A DNA stretch of 64,000 bases. It comes from Bacillota bacterium (GTDB lineage: Bacteria > Bacillota > UBA4882 > UBA8346). The stretch lies in NCBI GenBank assembly GCA_023435565.1, contig JAEYRN010000030.1, positions 62,001 to 126,000 of the forward strand, read 5' to 3'. A program made the position numbers and the translations under genes. The notes under the pieces are model-generated. The model saw nothing but the letters and a program-made list of their open reading frames with translations, was not told the DNA's origin and ran no database searches. Positions 1-8,044 of the stretch are shown here, piece by piece (the first letter of the stretch is position 1; every line of letters begins with the position of its first letter).

Positions 1-70
1 GCGTTGAATCAACTATTTTTAAAACCTAAATTATCAATATTTTGAATGCTGGAAAATGGGGTTTTAACTT

Positions 71-559
71 ATGAAAATAAATGAGCATGTCAAGATTGAT
101 CCTTATTTACTCGGCAGCGGTTTGGGATTTATATTAACAATCCCTTACTTGACCCTGGATTATTTATTCTCTTTACTATTTAAAACGAATCCGATTCCCA
201 TTTATTCGGCGACTTTGGTTGTCAGCCATACTAATTTTTTTTGGGATTATATCTTTAGTATTACAGCGGATTTAACGGCAGGAGCGTTTTTAGGATTTAT
301 CATCGCATATATTTTGGAACGAACCAATTACCACCATCTATGGTTAAAAGGGTTAGGTACAGGGTCAGTTTTATGGATTGCCCATGTCAGTGTAATTCCA
401 AAATTATGGGAACCGGCACTTTTGGAGTTGATGAACCGGCAAACCGTGTATGTAGCATTTTTTACGCATGTACTTTGGGGGGTGGTATACGCTGTCTTTT
501 TGAATAATATTCGTAGATGCTTAAAGGAAAAAAATGATATAGATAATAAATGTTCTTAA
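71..559 (+). CDS. Four-helix small membrane protein, unknown function
   Basis: A 162-residue hydrophobic protein with about four predicted membrane segments and a short basic, polar C-terminus. No catalytic motif is visible and I do not recognise a named family. Its layout resembles the product at 1684-2118: a Gly-rich first helix, a second helix pair around an acidic residue, then a short loop ending in LKG or LKA before a helix with LW. The two may be distant paralogues. It is convergent with the ligase pseudogene that ends at 614. Nothing upstream is visible because the window begins 70 bases before the start, so operon membership is unknown. Confidence 0.6.
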   Translation: MKINEHVKIDPYLLGSGLGFILTIPYLTLDYLFSLLFKTNPIPIYSATLVVSHTNFFWDYIFSITADLTAGAFLGFIIAYILERTNYHHLWLKGLGTGSVLWIAHVSVIPKLWEPALLELMNRQTVYVAFFTHVLWGVVYAVFLNNIRRCLKEKNDIDNKCS

Positions 560-613
560 AACATAGCCAATTCACTTAATGGAGGATATAATTATTAATT
601 GTTGAGCGAACAT

Positions 614-1536
614 TTAAACCGTACATTCTTCTATTGAAATTTCAAAATTAAAGCCCTGAAAGACCGGCTCCCGGATATAATTAGCCCCGGTCCACTCTAA
701 GTAGCTCAAAAGACAAACTACTACCGGCTTTAACCATACAAGATTGTCTTTTTTCTCTCTTTTACCAGTAAAAGGACTAATTTCGGTTTTAATCGCATCG
801 AGTTCCTTTTTGACCACCTTCCTCTCCCTCAACCCAAACGACACCGACCGACCGGCATTAATTTCTCATTAAAATAAAGGCCTAGAATCAATTCCTCAAT
901 TGTTTCCTGCCCTTTATACCCACAAATAATGAAGTTATCGGTCCTCCGGTTCTTGAATTTACACCAATAATCAACACACTTGCCCGGCCAATACTTACTG
1001 CCCTTTTTCTTGGCAACAACTACCTCTAGACCTAATTGAACTATAGAATCGAAGTATTTCACCCCTTGTTCCTCGATATAGTCGGAAATGATCACCTGGT
1101 CATCTGGGATTAAAATATCCCGTAATGCTGATCGGCGGGCCTCAATTGGCTGATAATAAAGAGGCTCTTCATTCAAATAAAGCAAGTCGAAAACCACATA
1201 GATGATAGGAATATTAATTATGGCGGCTTTGATGCGTTGTTCATTCCGGAATAGACCCCGTTTTTGGAGTTGTAGAAAACTTGGTTTGCCGTTGCGAATG
1301 GCGACTAGTTCGCCGTCAAGAACGGATCCCAAAGTTTTTACTTTCTGATGGAGATTTAGAAGTTCGGGGAAGAGGAAATTAAAGCTGTTTTCTTTCCGGC
1401 TCTGGAGCCGGGTGCCCGTTGAATCTAAAAAAGCCAGACACCGGTATCCATCCCATTTAATCTCATAAGTGAACTGGGGTGAATCGAAAGGCTGACTGAC
1501 TTTGGCGGCCATTGGTTTAAGCGTTCGCGGCAACAT
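614..1536 (-). pseudogene. Frameshifted second copy of ATP-dependent DNA ligase
   Basis: Reading right to left, the first 235 codons match the intact ligase at 4004-4924. They keep the nucleotidyl-lysine motif KWDGYR, the VVFDLLYL motif and the KFKN motif. Near position 846 one base appears to be missing, so the reading frame ends after PVGR. The remaining 75 codons (SFGLRERK to the WLKP motif and the end) continue in another frame at 614-844. Motif IV is also changed: the intact copy has LEGVVAKK, this one LEVVVAKK, and there is a small insertion near KYWPGKC. Frameshift plus active-site change indicate a dead or dying duplicate. Confidence 0.85.
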
Positions 1537-1683
1537 AGTATTTACAGAATTAGCTTAAATCTATTAACTTATTCTTGTTTAATCCAATACCACAAACATT
1601 GAAGATCTAGATAAAATTGTTTATTAACAAAAACGGTATACCAGTCCAAAAAAGTAACCAGACTATGATGAGAGGTGAAATTA

Positions 1684-2118
1684 TTGAAAGATAGGTACAT
1701 GGCGGGAGCTCTGGCAGGTACAATTGGCGCTTTTATCCAAGACATATATGGTTATTTAGTTAAAATAATAGGTTTTACCGACAGGGGATTTATTGATTTT
1801 GCAAGGGCGGTCATTTTTTATGATGTAAAAAATGGAACAACCGAAGTAATTGTGGCATCAATAGCTCATATAATATGGGATTTATTATTAGGAATATTGT
1901 TTGTTTATATAATTAACAGTATGTCCAGTAGTTATTATTATCTTAAAGCTTTTATTTACGGATTGTTTCTGTGGTTTATGATTCAGGTTTTGGGAACTTT
2001 ATTCAGATTACCAATGTTTTTCAATATTCCAGCTTGGGCGGCTCTAATAACATTAATTGGTGCGGTTATCTATAGTCTTGCGATTGCCTTTTTAATTAGA
2101 GTTTTAGAAAAGAACTGA
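1684..2118 (+). CDS. Small four-helix membrane protein, unknown function
   Basis: About 144 residues with four hydrophobic segments and no recognisable catalytic motif. A GTG at 1675 could also be read as the start, but it lies inside the sequence AGAGGTG, which makes an excellent Shine-Dalgarno site six bases before the TTG at 1684. I therefore take the TTG start (product begins MKDRYMAGA). It resembles the product at 71-559 in helix layout. It is convergent with the LuxR-type gene ending at 2128, with only nine bases between the stops. It lies between the two ligase copies. Function unknown. Confidence 0.6.
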   Translation: MKDRYMAGALAGTIGAFIQDIYGYLVKIIGFTDRGFIDFARAVIFYDVKNGTTEVIVASIAHIIWDLLLGILFVYIINSMSSSYYYLKAFIYGLFLWFMIQVLGTLFRLPMFFNIPAWAALITLIGAVIYSLAIAFLIRVLEKN

Positions 2119-2127
2119 GTAGTATTA

Positions 2128-3030
2128 TCAATTAGAGTATTTTAACATTTTAATTAGTGCATTAAAATTTTTTATATTCAACTTTTTTAGAATTTCATTA
2201 TTTTGACTTTTAACAGTACTTACTGAAACACTTCTTATTTCAGCAATCTCTTGATTTTTCTTTCCTTGTAACTTAAGTAATAAAACTTCCTTTTCAGCCT
2301 CGCTAATCTGGGATTGTACAATCAATTTATTTAATTCTTCATTTTCAATAATGTCAATTTTAATCCGAAACCCTAATATTTTAAACTTCCATACTAAGAA
2401 AGCAAATACTAAAAAGTAAGCCCAAAAAACCAGGATAATAAGTTCCCAAACTTCTTGATCCGCTATGTGTAATACATTATAAATTGTTAATGTTAAAGGA
2501 ACAATTGAAAAATTAATAATTGCAATAACTGTCTTTTTAAGTTTATTATTCTTTGAGAATAATGGCAGGATACAAAGGGCGTAACCAGCCAAAACATAAG
2601 TAACCCCTTGAATGGTAGTCAACCAAAATAAATCATTACGATGTATGTTTTTAACGGTTATAATATTAGGATTTAAAAAGTCTATGATAAACAATACCCC
2701 AATTGGAATTAAGAGATAATACGCTACTTTTTTACGATTGACATCATCTAATAAATTTGAATAGGTTAGATTTGCCATAAGATATAAATACGGCATAAAA
2801 CGAAAACCCAATATAGCTAACAAGTATACCATCAATTGCAAAAATAAAGAATCCGGATTTGGCCGCAAAAAAAAGATTTTTAGAATCGATACAAAAAAAC
2901 CACCGGTAGCTGCTATTGAAAAAACTCCATACCATTTTGCTGTTTTATTTTGGGATTTAGTTAAAAGAATAATCCCGAATATAATAGCCCCAGTATTTAA
3001 AAATGTTGCGATAATTGCCGAAAGTACCAT
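2128..3030 (-). CDS. Membrane-anchored LuxR-type transcription regulator
   Basis: 300 residues. The first roughly 220 contain about seven hydrophobic segments, like the 7TM sensor domains found before bacterial signalling outputs. The last 65 residues form a LuxR-type helix-turn-helix: LSEAEKEVL-like start (ISEAEKEVLLL), NQEIAE, and VSVSTVKSQNNEILKKL. Such proteins are expected to sense something in or across the membrane and regulate DNA directly without a kinase. The ATG directly follows the TAA stop of the DUF692 gene (TAA at 3031-3033, ATG at 3028-3030), so the pair is translationally coupled and probably shares one function. The signal is unknown. Confidence 0.75.
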   Translation of the reverse strand: MVLSAIIATFLNTGAIIFGIILLTKSQNKTAKWYGVFSIAATGGFFVSILKIFFLRPNPDSLFLQLMVYLLAILGFRFMPYLYLMANLTYSNLLDDVNRKKVAYYLLIPIGVLFIIDFLNPNIITVKNIHRNDLFWLTTIQGVTYVLAGYALCILPLFSKNNKLKKTVIAIINFSIVPLTLTIYNVLHIADQEVWELIILVFWAYFLVFAFLVWKFKILGFRIKIDIIENEELNKLIVQSQISEAEKEVLLLKLQGKKNQEIAEIRSVSVSTVKSQNNEILKKLNIKNFNALIKMLKYSN

Positions 3031-3879
3031 TTATCTACCTCCCATTCTATATATCATATTTAATAGTTTTTGGGGATTATTCCTATCAAGCATAATATAT
3101 CCGCCCTCTAAATCCTTTTGATAATTGGGCAGCCCTCCATATTCAATAGTTATTACATCAGGTTTGCTTTTACTTAATACGTAATTCAGTAATTCCAAAT
3201 CGTAATTATCAAACTCCGTATGGGAATCCCATAAAAAATCCTTATCTTTATAAACCGAAGATCCCGAAAAATGTATCTCGGTTAACTTATCCAAAGGACA
3301 CATATCAAGATATTTGAAAATATCCATTTTAAAGAAATGAGCTGATACCCTAGCATGGGAAATGTCTAATAAAAATCCGCATCCGGAAATATTGCATAGT
3401 TCGGATATAAAACCAGGATCGGAACAAATGCGGTAATCATTTGCAAAAGAGTAATAAGGCCAATTTTCAATCGAAAAAATATATTGGTAATGTTGTTTAT
3501 AGATCTCTACCGTATCCAAAAAACGCTGTTTTATAGCATTTGCTAAAGGTTCACAAAAAGAATGCTGGTGCTCAACAAATTCTGGAAAATAACTAATGTG
3601 TCCGTTTACATGGGTTGATAGTTTTATTGGATCGGATAAATCGATAATTTTATTTAGTATCTGAATGTCTAATATTTTTACCTGATCTATGTTTAAGATA
3701 TCAAGAATCCCAGCTTGCCCTATATGGGATATCAAAGGTCGAAGCTTTTTACCGACAGAATACTGGTCAAGACAACCCGGAAAAGAACCCATTGGAACTT
3801 TAATATAGTCAATTGGTAACATGGGATCTTCTTTTAATAAAGCCAATAATGTATCAGAAAAATTAACCGCTAGTTTCAT
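3031..3879 (-). CDS. DUF692 family protein (MbnB/TglH-like TIM barrel)
   Basis: 282 residues matching the metal-ligand pattern of the DUF692 family: His in LISHIG, STHVNGH, ENWPYYS, LLDISHARVSAHFF, EIHFSGS, DSHTEFD and the final IEYGG. Characterised members (MbnB, TglH, ChrH) are multinuclear iron enzymes that oxidatively rearrange cysteines of ribosomal peptides, usually with a partner subunit and a precursor peptide. Here neither partner nor Cys-bearing precursor is visible. The only neighbour in the transcript is the coupled membrane LuxR regulator. An AGGAA Shine-Dalgarno lies upstream of the ATG, and a good sigma-A promoter lies at 3931-3959. Family call from remembered motifs; substrate unknown. 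Confidence 0.65.
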   Translation of the reverse strand: MKLAVNFSDTLLALLKEDPMLPIDYIKVPMGSFPGCLDQYSVGKKLRPLISHIGQAGILDILNIDQVKILDIQILNKIIDLSDPIKLSTHVNGHISYFPEFVEHQHSFCEPLANAIKQRFLDTVEIYKQHYQYIFSIENWPYYSFANDYRICSDPGFISELCNISGCGFLLDISHARVSAHFFKMDIFKYLDMCPLDKLTEIHFSGSSVYKDKDFLWDSHTEFDNYDLELLNYVLSKSKPDVITIEYGGLPNYQKDLEGGYIMLDRNNPQKLLNMIYRMGGR

Positions 3880-3930
3880 TTTTCATTTGTTCCTATTCTG
3901 GATTTCCCACATATAGTAATTTCTTCCGAT

Positions 3931-3959
3931 ATTGTATATAAAAAATAGAATATTGTAAA
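3931..3959 (-). promoter_or_regulatory. Sigma-A type promoter of the DUF692-LuxR pair
   Basis: On the minus strand TTTACA (3954-3959) and TACAAT (3931-3936) are separated by 17 bases, about 50 bases before the DUF692 start codon. It implies that the two genes are transcribed independently of the ligase upstream. Confidence 0.6.
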
Positions 3960-4003
3960 CATTATTTCTAAAATTATTGGTATTTGAATCTATCATTAAT
4001 TTA

Positions 4004-4924
4004 TTAAACCTTACAATCCTGTGGCGAGACATCAAAATTAAAATGCTGAAAAACAGGCTCTCTGATGTAATTCGCTTCTGTCCATTCTAAATAATTTACT
4101 GTACATACTATTATTGGCTTTAGCCAAACTACACCTTTCTTATGCCCGCTCTTATAAGCAAAAGGGCAAATTTGGGTTTGAATTAAGTCTAGTTCCTTTT
4201 TGATTAGTTTTCGATCCTTCAAGCCAAAAGACACTGATCCGACTGGGATTAGTTGTTCATTAAAATATAAGCCCAGGATTAATTCTTCAATTGTATTTTG
4301 GCCTTTATACCCGCAGATAATAAAGTTATCAGCGCGGCGATTCTTAAATTTGAACCAATTATCACACTTGCCTATAGAATATTTACTTCCCTTTTTCTTT
4401 GCAACAACTCCCTCTAATCCCAATTTAACAATAGATTCAAAATATTTAATCCCTTGTTCTTCAATATAGTCAGAAATAATCACCTGGTCATCAGGAATTA
4501 AAATATCCCTTAATGCCATTCTTCGGGTCTCAATTATCTCATGATAGATTGGATGACCATTCAAATAAAGCAAATCAAAAACCACATAAATTACAGGAAT
4601 ATTAATGACAGCAGTTTTTATACGTTGTTCATTCCGGAGTAACCCCCGTTTTTGGAGCTGTAAAAAACTTGGTTTCCCATTACGAATCGCAACTAGTTCT
4701 CCATCAAGTACACAGCCCAAAGACTTAACTTTCTGATGAAGCGATAAAAATTCGGGAAACAAGAAATTAAAACTGTTTTCTTTCCGGCTCTGAAGCCGGG
4801 TGCCATCTGACTCTAAAAAAGCCAGACACCGGTATCCATCCCATTTAATCTCGTAGGTGAACTGGGGTGAATTAAAGGGTTGTCTGACTTTTGCGGTCAT
4901 GGGCTTAAGCGTTCGCGGCAGCAT
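4004..4924 (-). CDS. ATP-dependent DNA ligase, LigD-ligase-domain type
   Basis: 306 residues, the usual size of a minimal adenylation plus OB-fold ligase. Visible motifs in order: KWDGYR (motif I with the adenylated lysine, about residue 28), DGELVAIRNG (motif III region), VVFDLLYL, LEGVVAKK (motif IV), WFKFKN (motif V) and VVWLKP near the C-terminus. It seals nicks using ATP and resembles the ligase domain of bacterial end-joining LigD; no Ku or polymerase gene is nearby. It lies 63 bases downstream of the umuD-like gene on the same strand, so it may be SOS-induced. No clear Shine-Dalgarno precedes the ATG. A broken copy lies at 614-1536. Confidence 0.9.
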   Translation of the reverse strand: MLPRTLKPMTAKVRQPFNSPQFTYEIKWDGYRCLAFLESDGTRLQSRKENSFNFLFPEFLSLHQKVKSLGCVLDGELVAIRNGKPSFLQLQKRGLLRNEQRIKTAVINIPVIYVVFDLLYLNGHPIYHEIIETRRMALRDILIPDDQVIISDYIEEQGIKYFESIVKLGLEGVVAKKKGSKYSIGKCDNWFKFKNRRADNFIICGYKGQNTIEELILGLYFNEQLIPVGSVSFGLKDRKLIKKELDLIQTQICPFAYKSGHKKGVVWLKPIIVCTVNYLEWTEANYIREPVFQHFNFDVSPQDCKV

Positions 4925-4987
4925 AATATTTAAGAATTAGCTTAATCCGCCTTATCTATTCATTGTACTTAATTGAAATATAACTTA

Positions 4988-5413
4988 CTAAATACATTTT
5001 TTTATAATATACGTTACAATCCCCCACACCGTAAAATTATCATCTTCTTTGACAACAATCGGTTGATAGTCTTTATTGGCAGGCACAAGGAGTATAGTAT
5101 CCCCTTCTACTTTGATTCGCTTCAAAGTAAACTCATTATTAATACAACAAACTGCCAAAGAATTATTGCGATACGACAACGATTTATCAATCACCAACAG
5201 ATCCCGGTTATCCACCCCGGCATCCTTCATCGATACCCCTTTGACCCGTCCGTAAAAAGTTGAGATGGGATTTTTAATTAGTTCTTTGTTTAAATCAAGC
5301 ATGGGTTCCAAGTAATCTTCCGCCGGTGAAGGAAATCCCGCCGATATTTGGCTACCGGCAGTCGGCAAAGGAAGTTCGGAGATTTGATTTGAATTGAAAA
5401 TATTAATACTCAT
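4988..5413 (-). CDS. umuD: UmuD-like S24 self-cleaving protease
   Basis: 141 residues, the length of UmuD. The cleavage site AGFPSPAEDY (Ala25-Gly26) is nearly identical to that of UmuD. Catalytic Ser61 is in GVSM and Lys98 in FTLKRI. In the known family RecA filaments trigger self-cleavage, and UmuD' then activates the error-prone polymerase UmuC. No umuC is present here; the next gene on the strand is the DNA ligase. AGGA lies five bases before the ATG. An SOS box is present 21 bases upstream of the start. Either it serves a polymerase encoded elsewhere, or this is a repair operon of different composition. Confidence 0.88.
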   Translation of the reverse strand: MSINIFNSNQISELPLPTAGSQISAGFPSPAEDYLEPMLDLNKELIKNPISTFYGRVKGVSMKDAGVDNRDLLVIDKSLSYRNNSLAVCCINNEFTLKRIKVEGDTILLVPANKDYQPIVVKEDDNFTVWGIVTYIIKKCI

Positions 5414-5433
5414 GGTGTCCTATCCTTTCTTTA

Positions 5434-5447
5434 CAAACATATGTTCG
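5434..5447 (-). promoter_or_regulatory. SOS (LexA) box upstream of umuD
   Basis: Minus-strand CGAACATATGTTTG fits the Gram-positive SOS box CGAAC-N4-GTTYG exactly. A TATAAT-like -10 (in TTGCTATAATA) lies about 20 bases upstream of the box, so bound LexA would block the start region. The downstream target is the umuD-ligase pair. Confidence 0.8.
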
Positions 5448-5650
5448 ATTATTTAATTATATTATAGCAAGTTTTTGGTCTTTTAGAACTGGGAATTTAT
5501 GAAAAGACAAGCTCAGCCTAATTAAATAAAGAAAAAATAGTATATAACCTTAAAGATTACCGAAATACCTGCCGAATTATTAAATGGATATAACAAATGT
5601 TAAAGCTATCATGATTTGCTCCATTATCCAAATAAAAGGAGGCATTTACT

Positions 5651-5929
5651 TTGACCAAAACAGATCTTATCGACAAAGTGGCAAAAGCTACTAAACTCAC
5701 AAAAAAAGATTCCGACCAAGCAATCGCTGCCATGATTAAAGCCATTAGCGGCGCGCTTGCCAAAGGCGAAAAAGTCACTCTGGTCGGTTTCGGCAGCTTC
5801 GATGTTAGAAAACGGGCTGCACGGAAAGGTCGCAATCCCCAAACCGGAAAAGAAATCAAAATTGCAGCCCGTACAGTACCGGTATTTAAAGCTGGGAAAG
5901 CTTTAAAAGATGCGGTAGCAAAGAAGTAA
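5651..5929 (+). CDS. hup: HU family DNA-binding protein
   Basis: 92 residues, standard HU length, with the full pattern: MTKTDLIDKVA start, VTLVGFGSF, the DNA-wrapping arm RKGRNPQTGKEI and the ending PVFKAGKALKDAV. It is a dimeric nucleoid protein that bends DNA and often assists recombination and replication of mobile elements. The start is TTG, preceded by AAAAGGAGG seven bases upstream, and an intrinsic terminator follows. It is a stand-alone gene divergent from umuD. Whether this is an ICE-borne or the chromosomal copy cannot be decided, because the left ICE boundary is not visible. Confidence 0.95.
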   Translation: MTKTDLIDKVAKATKLTKKDSDQAIAAMIKAISGALAKGEKVTLVGFGSFDVRKRAARKGRNPQTGKEIKIAARTVPVFKAGKALKDAVAKK

Positions 5930-5935
5930 AATGTT

Positions 5936-5965
5936 AACCCATCCTTGTCAGGATGGGTTTTATTT
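5936..5965 (+). terminator. Intrinsic terminator after the HU gene
   Basis: Nine-base-pair stem AACCCATCC / GGATGGGTT with a six-base loop, followed by a T-rich run. It begins seven bases after the HU stop codon. Confidence 0.85.
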
Positions 5966-5983
5966 ATCTTTCCTCCTTATGTT

Positions 5984-6014
5984 GGCCGGACTTTGAACTA
6001 ATCAAAGACCGGCC
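5984..6014. repeat. Perfect hairpin between HU and the next gene
   Basis: GGCCGG-A-CTTTGA pairs with TCAAAG-A-CCGGCC around a five-base loop, a thirteen-position stem with one A-A mismatch. It is followed by TTTAAAT, so it could be a second terminator or a protein-binding palindrome. Confidence 0.5.
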
Positions 6015-6034
6015 TTTAAATATTGGTAAACCAA

Positions 6035-6121
6035 GTTTCATTCAAAGTGCAACTAAAAATTGCATTCCCTCCGCAGCAAAGCTGCGTTCCATGCAAAAGT
6101 TGCACTATTATTGAATGAAAC
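6035..6121. repeat. 87-bp nested palindromic element of unknown role
   Basis: The outer arms GTTTCATTCAA and TTGAATGAAAC pair. Inside them AGTGCAACT (6046-6054) pairs with AGTTGCACT (6098-6106), then TTGCAT with ATGCAA, and the tip is CGCAGC-AAA-GCTGCG (6072-6086). The result is one long, slightly interrupted hairpin. No gene overlaps it. It could be a folded RNA, a miniature transposable element or a recombination site. Confidence 0.5.
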
Positions 6122-6129
6122 ATGGTCCT

Positions 6130-6166
6130 AAAAAAAACCGGAGAGGATATTTGAACTCCCCTCCGG
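6130..6166 (-). terminator. Intrinsic terminator of the DUF6573-like gene
   Basis: On the minus strand CCGGAGGGG and CCTCTCCGG pair with one mismatch, followed by eight T residues. It lies ten bases after the stop codon at 6177. Confidence 0.85.
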
Positions 6167-6176
6167 CATCTCATCT

Positions 6177-6569
6177 CTAATCTTCCTCCGGCAACATAAT
6201 CGTTAACACCGGCTCTCCCTGGTCCCCGGGACCGCATTCGATTTTAAAGGTGTATATTCTTTTTGGACCGGCCCCGATAATAATCACTTGAAACAAACAA
6301 CCGGTTGGCCATTTTTTGGTCGGGCAATTCCGGGACATTTGCAGGATATCCCAAACAATTCCCTGATAGTCATTACCGTACTTCGGGTTCTTCACCGCAG
6401 TTTCGATGATTCCCCATACGGCAACGGTGCAAGCCACCGGATATTTATAACCGGATTCAATTATCGGGATAAATTGGTTTAAATCGAACAATACCCCGTC
6501 CTCAAGGGCTTGCTTCCTTGTGTAACTACAGATTACTTCCCCGAAAAACTCATTCAATTCATTAGACAT
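6177..6569 (-). CDS. DUF6573-like plasmid/ICE accessory protein
   Basis: About 130 residues beginning MSNELNEFFGEVICSYTR. The start at 6569 is preferred because a GAAAAAGGATG Shine-Dalgarno region lies upstream; a longer reading frame would run through it. The pattern FGEVI-SYTR-QALEDGV and YPVACTVAVW resembles a small family found on conjugative plasmids and ICEs (DUF6573, from memory). No catalytic residues are known for it. A 54-bp box shared with the region before radC lies 70 bases upstream and is flanked by a long inverted repeat. A terminator follows, so it is a single-gene unit. Function unknown. Confidence 0.6.
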   Translation of the reverse strand: MSNELNEFFGEVICSYTRKQALEDGVLFDLNQFIPIIESGYKYPVACTVAVWGIIETAVKNPKYGNDYQGIVWDILQMSRNCPTKKWPTGCLFQVIIIGAGPKRIYTFKIECGPGDQGEPVLTIMLPEED

Positions 6570-6600
6570 CGTAAGCACCATCCTTTTTCTTTCGGGGACT

Positions 6601-6718
6601 GGGGTTTTCCCGGTTCCAGTTGTCAAGGGTGGTCTTGGCGAAGGATACCGGACCGGCCGGCTTTCTTAACCGCCATCCCGGGAGGATATGTTCGCCCCTT
6701 GACAACCGGGAAAACCCC
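6601..6718. repeat. Inverted repeat enclosing box copy 1; remaining gap 6719-6938
   Basis: The left arm 6601-6629 (starts GGGGTTTTCCCGG) and right arm 6695-6718 (starts CCCCTTGACAAC) are inverted repeats of about 24 positions, with a short bulge in the left arm. They enclose the 54-bp box. No gene is seen in 6719-6938, only a short AAGGTTA/TAACCTT inverted repeat near 6906-6931. Confidence 0.6.
6640..6693. repeat. Copy 1 of a 54-bp conserved box
   Basis: 24 bases beginning GAAGGATACCGG, then 11 variable bases, then 19 bases ATCCCGGGAGGATATGTTC. The two constant blocks are identical to those at 29647-29700, and the variable spacer has the same length. It is GC-rich in an AT-rich area and lies upstream of a minus-strand accessory gene in both cases. 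Confidence 0.7.
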
Positions 6719-6938
6719 TAAAATGAAAAGAAAAGGATGAATAGGCAAGCATGGTTTTTAAGGCTATAAAACCGTTAGACTGCTCTTTGTTAAATCTAGC
6801 AATTATTTGATAGGGATTTTTTATTAAAATTATTTACTTCGTAATAATTCTTTCCAAGTCCGAAGCGGGAATTATACTGTATCTGCGATCCGGTTCCCTC
6901 AGTTGAAGGTTATCCGTGGAATGTAACCTTTTACAAAG

Positions 6939-7919
6939 TTATAAACATCCTTTCACAAATATTTCAATTTCATTAATTAACCCATCTGCAAGAGGAAAAG
7001 AAGGATTGCTATATGAAGCAACATTTTCCTCATAATTAGTAACCTTTTTTAATACATGATTCATCAGATCGATAACTAGGATTTTGGCATCAGGTTTTGA
7101 CTTATATAGTAAATTTGCATCTGTTACTTTTATCTGTAAATCATTTTTCCCTTGAATTATTAGTACTGGCATATCTAATTTTGAAATTTCTACGCTTGGA
7201 TTATACTTAAACAATGATATTAAATAAGGTTGTACACTAGGCCTAAATAAAGTCATTAATATAGGATCAATATCCGGAACAAGTTCTCCTGTTTTAAGTT
7301 TATCTATTATTCGTTTACATTCACTTTTAATGTTATCTGGTTGTTTTGCTAATTGTTCTTGTAACAAAACATCCATCGCTCTTCCTGAACCAGCGATAGA
7401 AATATACCCATTAATTTTTGCTTTTCCAGCAGCAAGCATTCCAATTAGAGATCCTTCACTATGTCCCGCAATAACTATCTTTGTAAAACGAGGGTCTTTT
7501 TTTAATAATTCAATCCATAAGATTACATCATCTATATAATTTTCAAATCTTATGTCTTTTTCTGATTTTAAAGCTAATTTGCTCTCTCCTATCCCTCTTT
7601 TATCATAACGTAAAGATGCTATTCCATTATTACTTAATTCCAATGCAATCATTTTCAAACTGTTGTTGGGTCCAGGTAACATTTCTGAATTACCATCCTT
7701 ATTTGTTGGACCAGATCCGGCAATCAAAATGACAATTGGCCAATTTCCCGTAGTTCCTGGTAATTCTAAAGTCCCATAGATATTACCTGATTTTGTCTCT
7801 AGAATTATCGATTCACTAATCCCATTATTTGTATTTTGATTGGCGGAATAAATAATTGAAGAATAAAATACTAAACATAAAATTACTACTGAAATTATAA
7901 CTCTACTTTTTAATCTCAT
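6939..7919 (-). CDS. Secreted or anchored alpha/beta hydrolase
   Basis: About 326 residues. The start at 7919 is chosen because GAAGGGAT lies just before the ATG and the product then opens with a signal peptide (MRLKSRVIISVVILCLVFYSS). The hydrolase core shows LIAGSGPTNKDG (oxyanion region), the DKRGIGES loop, the nucleophile elbow GHSEGS, an acid in QGKNDLQ and the late histidine in LMNHVL. This is a serine esterase/acyl-peptidase type fold working outside the membrane; the substrate is unknown. The neighbours to the right are small hypothetical genes on the same strand, but intergenic gaps of 90 bases or more argue against tight coupling. Confidence 0.85.
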   Translation of the reverse strand: MRLKSRVIISVVILCLVFYSSIIYSANQNTNNGISESIILETKSGNIYGTLELPGTTGNWPIVILIAGSGPTNKDGNSEMLPGPNNSLKMIALELSNNGIASLRYDKRGIGESKLALKSEKDIRFENYIDDVILWIELLKKDPRFTKIVIAGHSEGSLIGMLAAGKAKINGYISIAGSGRAMDVLLQEQLAKQPDNIKSECKRIIDKLKTGELVPDIDPILMTLFRPSVQPYLISLFKYNPSVEISKLDMPVLIIQGKNDLQIKVTDANLLYKSKPDAKILVIDLMNHVLKKVTNYEENVASYSNPSFPLADGLINEIEIFVKGCL

Positions 7920-8044
7920 ATTTATCCCTTCTATCTTCAATAATAAGCTCAAGTTTAAGACTAGCCCTTCCTAGACGACGGGGGCTTCAATAGCCGGATT
8001 GTCGATAATATGGATGGTTGGCTGTTCGGCCTAATAATTTTCTT

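Noticed and set aside
1675..1683. GTG start for the membrane protein at 1684
   Set aside because: It lies within the ribosome-binding sequence of the TTG start six bases later.
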